In this document: piece by piece, positions 8,155 through 15,486 of the stretch
How the letters are laid out: each line of letters begins with the position of its first letter
Numbering within the stretch: position 1 is the stretch's first letter
Source of the DNA: Candidatus Hinthialibacteria bacterium OLB16
Lineage (GTDB): Bacteria > Hinthialibacterota > Hinthialibacteria > OLB16
Length of the DNA stretch: 49,008 bases
NCBI GenBank assembly: GCA_001567115.1
Contig: LMZT01000043.1
Location: 1-49,008 of the forward strand
Direction: 5' to 3'
Translations under genes and position numbers: made by a program
The notes under the pieces: model-generated
What the model was told of the DNA's origin: nothing
Databases searched by the model: none
The model's input: only the letters and a program-made list of their open reading frames with translations

Positions 8155-9495
8155 TCAGGGAAGGATGGATTTTGGAGCAGCCTCCAGACCCTTCACCCGC
8201 TCGGCTTCCCTCATTCCTGGGGCATATTTCTTTCCAACCTGGTGGTAAAATTCGCATCGGTCCTTACGGCTGGGGCCAAAACATTTCCTGGCTGTTTCAC
8301 TCAACCAGCCAAAATTCAAGGCTCTTTCCAACAGGGTATGCCCCCAGAGCGCACGTGCCCCATTTCGGAAATCTTCGACAAAATTCTGCAATTCTGAAGC
8401 ATCAAAATTATCGATGAAGGGCTGGCCGGCTTTGTTCATCTCTGTGCCAACAACCAATGGAAGGTCGAACTTTCTTGCAGTTTCAACAACTTCTTTGAGT
8501 TTTTCCAGCTTGATGGCCTTTTCATCTGGATCTTTGATGTTCCAATTGCGATCCGGGATGATATTGAGAGCACAGATTCCTTTTTCTGTCATGAATTCCA
8601 CCATGGCCTGAATATCGGCTTCACCAGGAGAAGTTCCATCCAGCCAGGCGATTGTCGGCAAGGCCCCTGTTGCCCTCCCCAGCTCAATCATGGCATCCAG
8701 AGTGGGGAATCGGGAGGGATCTGCCTCGATATAACCCGGTCCACCTTTTTTCATCAATTTCGACCGAAGTGTCTCTTGAAATGGAGTCAGCTGGTGGATC
8801 AGCTCCTCGACTTTCGATTCGGTCATGCCAAATTTCTCTGACCAGAAAGATATCAGACCTTTAAGATCATCCCCAAAAACCGATCGCGCCTTACGGTCAT
8901 ACCCTTCGACCAGGTGTCTTTCGGTCGGGTTGCCGGATGGTGTGCGGGGAAGGACCTCCTTTTCATAGTCCAGTTGTACCTTTACGAGGAAAGAATTGAC
9001 CCTCTGGATCATGTCCCGGTTGCGGTCCTGGGCGATCTGCTTGATGGAGGCAAGGATTTGTTCGGCAGTGCTGCCTTTGTCCGGCCAACGGGTGCAGCCG
9101 GTCAGCATGAAATAGGCCACACCAGGTTCTCCCGGAGAATTGATTACATGGTCTTTGTATTCGGGGATGAATACACGCGACTCCAGTCCTGCCACGGTTC
9201 GAATTCCCAATTGATCGCCAGCCTCCAGGACTTCCGGCATGGCATCGAGCACATCGAAGTCAACCGAACCGAATATTTCCCACCCATCCTGAAGGGCTTC
9301 GAATACCAGGCGTGACGGACTCCAGCCATTGGCATTGAAAGAGTGGAAGGTATGGCAGTGGAGGTTCATCCAGGGGCGGGCGGCGGGGGGTGTCCAGGTC
9401 CCCTCCGCACGAAGATCTGCAAGCGTGCTCACAGCTTTCTGTCGGATGGCTGGGTCAAAATGGTCCAGCTGATCGAGCAGGTCGGAATGAATCAT
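8155..9495 (-). CDS. PHP-domain metal-dependent phosphoesterase-like protein
   Basis: The product is 446 residues, with ATG 9495 preceded by AAGGGAG about 10 nt upstream. The PHP motif NLHCHTFHSFNANGWSP (His46, His48) opens a TIM-like barrel with later metal-site candidates such as GLESR and GTEMNKAG. PHP proteins are often phosphatases or nucleases using Mn, Fe or Zn; the polymerase-type family is not indicated here. The long helical insertion (~150-260, DRNRDMIQRVN...) is typical of larger stand-alone PHP enzymes. No signal peptide. It heads a minus-strand group with the ExbD-like and beta-helix genes and is divergent from the EVE gene. The substrate is unknown. Confidence 0.8.
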   Translation of the reverse strand: MIHSDLLDQLDHFDPAIRQKAVSTLADLRAEGTWTPPAARPWMNLHCHTFHSFNANGWSPSRLVFEALQDGWEIFGSVDFDVLDAMPEVLEAGDQLGIRTVAGLESRVFIPEYKDHVINSPGEPGVAYFMLTGCTRWPDKGSTAEQILASIKQIAQDRNRDMIQRVNSFLVKVQLDYEKEVLPRTPSGNPTERHLVEGYDRKARSVFGDDLKGLISFWSEKFGMTESKVEELIHQLTPFQETLRSKLMKKGGPGYIEADPSRFPTLDAMIELGRATGALPTIAWLDGTSPGEADIQAMVEFMTEKGICALNIIPDRNWNIKDPDEKAIKLEKLKEVVETARKFDLPLVVGTEMNKAGQPFIDNFDASELQNFVEDFRNGARALWGHTLLERALNFGWLSETARKCFGPSRKDRCEFYHQVGKKYAPGMREAERVKGLEAAPKSILP

Positions 9496-9585
9496 GGAAT
9501 AACAGCTCCCTTGTGGATAATATGGGTCTATTGTAGCAAACCACTAACCGGTCTAAGAGAGGGGCCTCAACCCGGGAGGAAACAC

Positions 9586-10062
9586 ATGCCAAAAACTCAG
9601 TTCTGGTTAATGAAATCGGAACCGGACTGCTTTTCAATCGATGACCTTGAAAGAAAGGGGATCGACCACTGGGATGGGGTTCGAAACTACCAGGCGCGAA
9701 ATTTTATGCGGGATCAGATGCGGATCGGGGATAGGGTTCTTTTCTATCATTCCAGTGCCAGACCCATCGGGATTGCCGGGTTGGCCAGGGTCCATTCCGA
9801 GGCTTATCCCGATCCAACTGCCTGGGATCCATCGAACTCGCATTTTGATCCGCTTGCGAGTCCCGAAAACCCACGCTGGTGTATGGTCGATGTCGAGTTT
9901 GTCGAAAAATTTCCTGAAATCCTGACTCTCGAGGAGATGCATCGGAATCCGTCATTGGAAGGCCTCCTGGTGCTGAAACGAGGAATGCGCCTGTCGATCC
10001 AGCCGGTTGAGAAAAAGCATTTCGATGAGATCCTCAAAATGGTTCGAAACCGGAAGAGGTGA
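9586..10062 (+). CDS. EVE domain protein (thymocyte nuclear protein 1 / YcaQ-like fold)
   Basis: ATG 9586 follows GGGAGGA (9574-9580), giving 158 residues. The longer upstream frame to 9343 overlaps the PHP gene and looks non-coding. The whole protein is an EVE (PUA-like) domain: FWLMKSEPDCFSIDDL at the N-terminus, then WDGVRNYQARNFMRD, VLFYHSS and GIAGLARV. EVE domains bind modified cytosine or other nucleobases. In bacteria they occur alone or in restriction or RNA-related proteins. Nothing in the neighbours suggests a defence role. It is convergent with the metallophosphoesterase relic, only 3 nt away. Confidence 0.9.
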   Translation: MPKTQFWLMKSEPDCFSIDDLERKGIDHWDGVRNYQARNFMRDQMRIGDRVLFYHSSARPIGIAGLARVHSEAYPDPTAWDPSNSHFDPLASPENPRWCMVDVEFVEKFPEILTLEEMHRNPSLEGLLVLKRGMRLSIQPVEKKHFDEILKMVRNRKR

Positions 10063-10065
10063 AAT

Positions 10066-10907
10066 TCAGCGGGGAACCTGTTTCAGCGGAGCCGTTTTTT
10101 TCAGATCGATAAAGACAACCTCCGGCCGCATGAAGAATCGCAATGGGATTCCCCTTGTGCCAGCACCTGGTGAGAGATAGAGAAAGAGATTATTTTCCTG
10201 CAGCCAGCCGCATTGCCATGCCGCCGGAACTTTGCTGTCCCTTCGCAGACCCCATATCCCGGGATCCGAATCTGATGATGGAGGTTGTCCACCGCCACGA
10301 TCAGGTTCAGAGGAAAACCCTGGGCGATTCGCAGCATGTCGGGGGATTGGCCGAGCCAGATACGGTAACTGGCAGGCGGGCAGTTTCTCAGACTTTCTCT
10401 GAGCTGATTCTGCCCACGGTCCAGGTGGCTGGCATGAGGACTCTGGATACCCACAAAGGCCAGGCAATCCTGCCTGCGTTGAATTGCAAAGTGGGAATTC
10501 GAAAGCAGGCGATATCCAGCACCTTCTGGAATCTGATCCCAGAAATGTTTGCGATCGTGATATCCCCTGACCGCCAGGATCCCATCAGGGAACTGGAGGG
10601 GAGCAAGGAATTCATTCAACAGTCCATGGACAACCTGGTTGTCGGCGCCATGGGAGGGTTTGATGTTGCCTGCCACAAGGAGAATGTCGGGCCTGTTTTC
10701 AGCAAGAATGTGTTGAATCCGTTTTTCGAATGTCCCGATTTTTTTGAGATGCAGGCCGCCAATCAAGGCCAGGCGGTAGGAATCAAAAGAGGAGGGAAGT
10801 GACTCATCGATGAACTGTGTGTGTGTGACACACAGGCGTCGGGTTTCTGTATATCCCCATGCCAGTGTTGAAAAGAGAACAGGCCCGGCAAGTATTCCTG
10901 CCAGCAT
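10066..10907 (-). pseudogene. Metallophosphoesterase (YkuE/YaeI-like), frameshifted and missing metal ligands
   Basis: The start is ATG 10907, 2 nt after the aroC stop. A hydrophobic N-terminus and the family scaffold are clear (PDILLVAGNI, FPDGILAVRGYHD, IRIPGYG). The frame breaks at CCCC (10250-10253). In the adjoining frame the expected C-terminus continues (RRDSKVPAAWQCGWLQ ... GTRGIPLRFFMRPEVVFI) to 10066. The usual metal ligands are replaced: DxH is GLH, GD is GN, GNHD is GYHD, and GHTHGGQ is VDNLHHQ. Two single His remain. Loss of nearly all ligands together with a frameshift suggests a dead gene. A pseudoenzyme plus one sequencing indel is the alternative. Confidence 0.75.
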
Positions 10908-10909
10908 GT

Positions 10910-12124
10910 TCAGAATGAATCCTGCTGGTCACCCGCGGATGTTCCCCGGAAAATCCGGGCTTCATGGAGCTGTTTCAGATAGCTGGAATAATTGCTCCGG
11001 GTTTCACGAAGGCTGTCGCCGCCAAATTTTTCGAGCATGGCATCCGCAAGAACAAATGCGATCACGGCTTCAAGAACCACCCCCGCTGCCGGAACCGCAG
11101 TCACATCGGAACGCTGGTATGTCGATTTTGAAGACTCGAGGGTCTTCATATCCACCGATTGCAGCCCCTTGCGGACAGTCGAAATCGGTTTCTTGGCAAC
11201 ACGCACCACCAGCGGCATTCCATCGGTCATCCCGCCCTCCAGCCCGCCGGCATTGTTGGTCAGGCGATAAAAATTGGCCCCGTCATGATGGATTTCATCA
11301 TGAGAATGTGAGCCGCGGCGTGCAGCCATTTCAAAGCCAAGGCCAAACTCGACACCTTTCATGGCCTGAACCGACATGACCGCAGCAGCGATGCGGCAAT
11401 CCAGCTTGCGATCCCACTGGACATGGCTCCCAAGGCCAACCGGCAGGCCGGTTGTTATAATTTCAAGGATTCCCCCCAGTGTGTCTTTCTCATGGACCAC
11501 CTGATCGATATGTTTCACCATCCTGGCAGAGGTCTCAGGATCGGCACAGCGGACCGGGGAGGCTTCGACATTTTCACGCAAAGCTGCCAGGTTCACATCC
11601 GGCGAGACTGCAGGGGCTTGAATTTCACCCAGGCGGACAACATGCGAAAGGATATCGATTCCAAACTCGGATAGAAATTTCCGGCAGACAGCCCCGACTG
11701 CCACGCGCACTGTGGTTTCTCGGGCGCTGGAACGTTCCAGAATATCGCGGATGTCCTCCCGGTCATACTTCAGCACACCCACCAGATCCGCATGGCCGGG
11801 GCGTGGACGGCTGATCATGATCGATGGATCCTTATCTGCCGCATCGGGCGACATTTTCCCGGTCCAGTTGGGGGCATCATCATTGGCGATCCAGAGAGTG
11901 AGCGGGCTGCCCAAGGTTTCACCCCAACGGACACCGGAATGAAATTCGACCTGATCCTTCTCGATCTTCATACGGCCACCACGGCCATGACCACCCTGGC
12001 GCCGTTTCAAGTCCGGATTTATGTCTTCCTTGCTGAGAGGCAAGCCGGCCGGCAGGCCTTCGATGATGGCGGTCAAACCAGGGCCATGGCTTTCTCCCGC
12101 TGTCAGAAAACGGAGATTTCCCAC
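10910..12124 (-). CDS. aroC: Chorismate synthase
   Basis: Chorismate synthase converts EPSP to chorismate using reduced FMN, the last step of the shikimate pathway. The product is 404 residues, with a GTG start at 12124 preceded by GGAGG at ~6 nt. Family signatures are GESHGPGLTAIIEGLPAGL, RRQGGHGRGGRM, SRPRPGHADLVG, and RSSARETTVRVAVGA. The C-terminus (after ~385) extends slightly beyond usual relatives. nth lies upstream (82 nt gap) and the metallophosphoesterase relic follows 2 nt after the stop, suggesting one transcript. Another shikimate gene, aroK, lies elsewhere in this window. Confidence 0.97.
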   Translation of the reverse strand: MGNLRFLTAGESHGPGLTAIIEGLPAGLPLSKEDINPDLKRRQGGHGRGGRMKIEKDQVEFHSGVRWGETLGSPLTLWIANDDAPNWTGKMSPDAADKDPSIMISRPRPGHADLVGVLKYDREDIRDILERSSARETTVRVAVGAVCRKFLSEFGIDILSHVVRLGEIQAPAVSPDVNLAALRENVEASPVRCADPETSARMVKHIDQVVHEKDTLGGILEIITTGLPVGLGSHVQWDRKLDCRIAAAVMSVQAMKGVEFGLGFEMAARRGSHSHDEIHHDGANFYRLTNNAGGLEGGMTDGMPLVVRVAKKPISTVRKGLQSVDMKTLESSKSTYQRSDVTAVPAAGVVLEAVIAFVLADAMLEKFGGDSLRETRSNYSSYLKQLHEARIFRGTSAGDQQDSF

Positions 12125-12206
12125 ATTGATCCTCCCTCAAAATCGTGGATCTAGAGTGCCATGAAACCCCCCGCTTTGGAATTGCATCCCGCCGGGCCGC
12201 TTGGTT

Positions 12207-12866
12207 TTATCTGGAATGAACCACACCAACGCGCAGGCAGAACGGGCTGACTCGGCATTGGCTGCAGAGCGGTGATATTGGCTTGCAGAGGGTACGGCCA
12301 TAGGTGACCAGCAGGTCATTGATCGGGATCCAGTAGCGTTTCGGCAATATTTCTCGCAATTTCTGTTCGGTTTTATCCGGAGTCGAAGCAGCCAGGATCC
12401 CCCATCGGTTGGTGATGCGATGGACATGAGTATCGACACAGATGCCTGGTTTTCCGAACCCGAGTGTCACTACCAGGTTGGCGGTTTTTCTGCCAACGCC
12501 TTTGAGGGTCAATAGTTCCTCGATACTGTCCGGCACATTTCCATGAAATTTATCGATGATGGTCCGACTGACTTCAAGGATTGTGGCCGCCTTGTTCCGA
12601 TAGAATCCCGCTGGGAAAATGGTTTCGGCAAGGGTGGCCTGGGGAACTCGAAGCATTCGACCCGGCGTGTCCGCCAGGTGAAATAACCTCTTGCTGGCCT
12701 CCGCTGTGACTTCATCCTTGGTCCTCAGACTGATGAGGCAGGAGATGAGCACCCGGTAGGGATCCCTCTTGTGGCTTTGGGATATCTCGGTGACAGAGGC
12801 CTGTCCAACCCGGTCACGGTGAGCACGAAGGATTTGGAATACCTTGGGAAAATCATCCGGTGTCAT
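12207..12866 (-). CDS. nth: Endonuclease III (DNA glycosylase/AP lyase)
   Basis: The product is 219 residues with all family landmarks: a helix-hairpin-helix LKGVGRKTANLV with the catalytic lysine (Lys127), the catalytic aspartate in CVDTHVHR (Asp145), and a 4Fe-4S motif Cys194-X6-Cys201-X2-Cys204-X5-Cys210. It removes oxidised pyrimidines and nicks the abasic site. No strong ribosome site precedes ATG 12866. It is the first gene of the minus-strand nth-aroC group. Confidence 0.96.
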   Translation of the reverse strand: MTPDDFPKVFQILRAHRDRVGQASVTEISQSHKRDPYRVLISCLISLRTKDEVTAEASKRLFHLADTPGRMLRVPQATLAETIFPAGFYRNKAATILEVSRTIIDKFHGNVPDSIEELLTLKGVGRKTANLVVTLGFGKPGICVDTHVHRITNRWGILAASTPDKTEQKLREILPKRYWIPINDLLVTYGRTLCKPISPLCSQCRVSPFCLRVGVVHSR

Positions 12867-12915
12867 AAGCCGTTAACATACCATGGGAACGGATGGGAAA
12901 AAGGCTGGTTGAATT

Positions 12916-12927
12916 GCTTTTAAAAGC
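12916..12927. repeat. 12-bp palindrome upstream of nth
   Basis: GCTTTTAAAAGC is a perfect 12-bp palindrome 50 nt upstream of the nth start. It could be a binding site, or a chance event in an AT-rich intergenic region. Confidence 0.2.
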
Positions 12928-13010
12928 TCGATGGGGATTATTGGATATTCCTTGGGATTCGCCATAAATATTTACGGATATTGTCGAAAAAAGAATTCCA
13001 TTAAAACATC

Positions 13011-13040
13011 TTGTTACCAGCTGCCGTTTCGGGTTAAACT
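13011..13040 (+). promoter_or_regulatory. Possible sigma-70 promoter for the prepilin gene
   Basis: TTGTTA (13011-13016), an 18-nt spacer and TAAACT (13035-13040) each match consensus at 4 of 6. The predicted transcript would start near 13047, at the first base of the downstream hairpin and 78 nt before the prepilin ATG. Confidence 0.35.
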
Positions 13041-13047
13041 ATGAACC

Positions 13048-13091
13048 AAAGAGGCTTTTATTGCGATAAACCTCTTTTCACCTCACAGGTG
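13048..13091 (+). promoter_or_regulatory. Two small hairpins in the prepilin leader
   Basis: AAAGAGG (13048-13054) pairs with CCTCTTT (13071-13077) across a 16-nt loop. CACCT (13079-13083) pairs with AGGTG (13087-13091). Both lie in the leader between the candidate promoter and the prepilin start. Their function is unknown. Confidence 0.25.
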
Positions 13092-13124
13092 TGGGGGGAT
13101 TTCAAATAAATCGGGAGAGTCTTG

Positions 13125-13823
13125 ATGTCGTCAAACCTTTTGTTTTTTCCCATCTCGATGTTTTGTCGAAGGGGACGAAAAGGGTTTACCCTGATCGAAC
13201 TGCTGATTGTTATTGCCATCATTCTTATTTTGATCTCAATTGCCCTTCCAAACTTCCTTGAAGCACAGCTGCGCGCCAAAGCCACCAAAGCTAAAGCGGA
13301 AATCCGCTCTTTGGGTATCGCGATGGAATCCTATTACCTCGATTTTAAGATTTATCCTCCTGAGAGTGAAGATAATCCTTACCAGCGTGCCCGTTCAGAA
13401 GCGGGCCTGTTCTGGCTGACATCTCCCATTAAATACATGTCAGCCATCCCCTCCGATCCATTTGGTGATGCGACAAAAGGGACCATCACCGTGTATGAAA
13501 TGGGTGGGATCGAGGCTGTGACGACCCGTTGTAAAATTTGCCTGGAGACTTGGGCCATTTTTACACGCGGACCAGACTACAATGAGGATCAGATCGTTTC
13601 GGACCATCCCCATTATGGAATGTATGACAACTCGGTGGATTCTTACTCCCCGACCAATGGGACACGCAGCGCCGGAGATATCTTCCAGTTTGGTGGTGAT
13701 TCATTCTGGATCGGTGTGGCCATGGGTGTTGCCATGCGTAAGAGCTACAACCCCGCCATGGGACGCGGCCTGATCGTTGACAATGAATTCTATCTTCATC
13801 GCCTGCCGCCCAAGCTTCGATAA
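13125..13823 (+). CDS. Type IV prepilin / type II pseudopilin-like protein
   Basis: ATG 13125 follows GGGAGAG (13113-13119). TTG 13122 is too close to that site. The prepilin peptidase motif is clear: a short basic leader RRGRKG, cleavage before FTLIELLIVIAIILILISIALP, and Glu at +5. After the hydrophobic helix comes the usual amphipathic N-helix (AQLRAKATKAKAEIRSLGIAMESYYLDFKIYPP). The globular tail (~120-232) has a CxxC-like pair (CKICLE) and a Gly/Asn-rich end. Such lone, large pseudopilin-like genes are common in planctomycete, Hydrogenedentes and Sumerlaeota genomes. Exact function (pilus, secretion or surface anchor) is unknown. No assembly genes are nearby. Confidence 0.85.
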   Translation: MSSNLLFFPISMFCRRGRKGFTLIELLIVIAIILILISIALPNFLEAQLRAKATKAKAEIRSLGIAMESYYLDFKIYPPESEDNPYQRARSEAGLFWLTSPIKYMSAIPSDPFGDATKGTITVYEMGGIEAVTTRCKICLETWAIFTRGPDYNEDQIVSDHPHYGMYDNSVDSYSPTNGTRSAGDIFQFGGDSFWIGVAMGVAMRKSYNPAMGRGLIVDNEFYLHRLPPKLR

Positions 13824-13850
13824 AAACACTCCAAATAATTCGATTGAAAA

Positions 13851-13876
13851 GGCTCGGAGATTTCCGGGCCTTTTTT
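13851..13876 (+). terminator. Bidirectional rho-independent terminator
   Basis: GGCTCGGA (13851-13858) pairs with TCCGGGCC (13863-13870) with one G-U pair and a 4-nt loop, followed by T6. AAAA precedes it, so the minus strand also reads stem then U4. It lies between the convergent prepilin and amidohydrolase genes. Confidence 0.8.
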
Positions 13877-13891
13877 CTGTGCAACCCTCTC

Positions 13892-15346
13892 TCAGTCCAC
13901 CTGGAAAACGGTTCCGATGCCATAGACATCGACTGCATTGTTGTGCAGGAAGCCCGCCGCGAGCTGCGACATGTCTTTATGAGGAATCTGAAGAACCCCG
14001 GCATGCTCTCCGAGTTCCTCAGCCAGGATTTCACGTGTGAACAGGGATGATCCAGCTGCCATTTCAAGGCTGGTCGAATCATGCGAGCACATGATCTTGT
14101 GATGAGGGACATACCCAAGCCAGGCCTTGAGCGCTCGTCTGAAGAAGTCCGGGTTCAGGACTGTCTGCCAGCAGGTGTCCAGATAGACATTGGGAAGGTA
14201 TTTGGCCAGCCAGCCCGACTCATCGATAAATGGCCAGCAGTGAATCAGAACCAGCTTCATTCGGGGGTAACGTTTCGCGAGAAACTCCAGGGGGAGCGGC
14301 GAAGATTTCGACAGGTTATGGGTGCCGACATGGATCTGGTGGGGCCATCCTCTTTCATGTGCCTGCCTGCAGCATTCATTTACGACCCAATTCTTGAATG
14401 TGGTGACCTGGTACGGGGTCAGATCTCCGGCCCAGGCGACCTGGGATTCATCGGCTTCCTGAAAATCCAGTGACCGTGAATAAGCCTGGAGTTGCTTGAT
14501 GCCTGTGGTCCCTTTTTGTGCAGCAGCATCGAAAATGGCCTGGATCAGCTTCCGCCAGCTGGCGGCATCGACCGGTTCCACTCCAAAGGTTTCGGCCATT
14601 TTGTCGCGCTTCTGTGAGTCTGTTGTCCATAAACCCAGCAGGGGATCGATGCGTAAAATGGTATGCGTGAAAGAGAGTTCTTCCTGTGCCGACGAATCGC
14701 TCTGGGATCGTATGAAAAAAGATGGATGGACAGGACGGATCAATTCACTGAAACCAGCCTGTTCCATCGCTTTCCGGTACCATTGGAAGAGTGATTCATA
14801 TCGCATGGCAATGGATTGATCGGCGGCTTTCCAGGCCTCCAGATCCAGGGAGCCGATATCATGGCCATGAAGGAGCGCGATGCCACGGCGAAGGCACTGG
14901 AAAACACCGGTCAAGCGCTGCCTTTCGAGATGCGGGCGAATTTCATTAAAAACCTGATCCGGGGCTTCCATCCAGGCGGACTGAAGATCTGCCTTGCCAA
15001 ACTTTCTGGCGATGTCGGCGGCATTGAAACCAGCTGCGGCCATCCATCCTCCCAGGTAAGGATCGATGAGCAGATCAAGGAGTGTGGTTCTCCTGGCCGG
15101 CAAGGCCCCCGCTTCGGCATCGGCGCGGAACCCTTCTGGAGCCATTCCGATCGATGCAATGCTTCCCCAATGTTCATGGGCGCAGAAATTCGGGATGGGC
15201 GGGTGATCCCCACCTGATTCGCCACCCCCTGGGAAAGGTGTCCCAAAAGTCCCCTGCTGCTGCCTGCCTGATGGGCTTGCATCCGTTATCCCTGTTGCCA
15301 GCAGCGGGCCTCCGGTCAGGGAGCCAAGAAAGACACGACGATCCAT
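13892..15346 (-). CDS. Tat-exported amidohydrolase-family (Amidohydro_2-like) protein
   Basis: The product is 484 residues. The N-terminus DRRVFLGSLTGGPLLATGI has a twin-arginine RRxFL pattern and hydrophobic core, suggesting Tat export. The mature part is a TIM-barrel amidohydrolase with a first metal motif FCAHEHW (His57, His59), a later HVGTHN, HCWPF, and a C-terminal SHDST where the catalytic Asp is expected. Members hydrolyse or decarboxylate diverse ring substrates. The substrate is unknown. A ribosome site AAAGGA sits 8 nt before the ATG. The gene is convergent with the prepilin gene and divergent from the IPT/NHL gene. Confidence 0.8.
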   Translation of the reverse strand: MDRRVFLGSLTGGPLLATGITDASPSGRQQQGTFGTPFPGGGESGGDHPPIPNFCAHEHWGSIASIGMAPEGFRADAEAGALPARRTTLLDLLIDPYLGGWMAAAGFNAADIARKFGKADLQSAWMEAPDQVFNEIRPHLERQRLTGVFQCLRRGIALLHGHDIGSLDLEAWKAADQSIAMRYESLFQWYRKAMEQAGFSELIRPVHPSFFIRSQSDSSAQEELSFTHTILRIDPLLGLWTTDSQKRDKMAETFGVEPVDAASWRKLIQAIFDAAAQKGTTGIKQLQAYSRSLDFQEADESQVAWAGDLTPYQVTTFKNWVVNECCRQAHERGWPHQIHVGTHNLSKSSPLPLEFLAKRYPRMKLVLIHCWPFIDESGWLAKYLPNVYLDTCWQTVLNPDFFRRALKAWLGYVPHHKIMCSHDSTSLEMAAGSSLFTREILAEELGEHAGVLQIPHKDMSQLAAGFLHNNAVDVYGIGTVFQVD

Positions 15347-15387
15347 CTCCGGGGTCCTTTCAATCGTTCATCTGAAAAATCTTTGAA

Positions 15388-15417
15388 TTGACAGCCCAGT
15401 ATATGCCATTTTAATCT
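15388..15417 (+). promoter_or_regulatory. Candidate promoter for the IPT/NHL gene
   Basis: TTGACA (15388-15393) is a perfect -35 box. An 18-nt spacer precedes TAATCT (15412-15417), a weak -10. A start near 15424 would leave a ~63-nt leader to ATG 15487. Confidence 0.4.
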
Positions 15418-15486
15418 GACAGGGTGAATCTTTTCTTCTATGCATCATCCCCAGTGGCAAGCGATTTATGGAAGGGGTTTCTGAAA

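Noticed and set aside
9343-9585. Upstream extension of the EVE frame
   Set aside because: It overlaps the divergent PHP gene and lacks homology. ATG 9586 has a strong ribosome site.
10143-10802. 219-codon plus-strand frame antisense to the metallophosphoesterase relic
   Set aside because: No motifs or ribosome site; the minus-strand family scaffold is clear.
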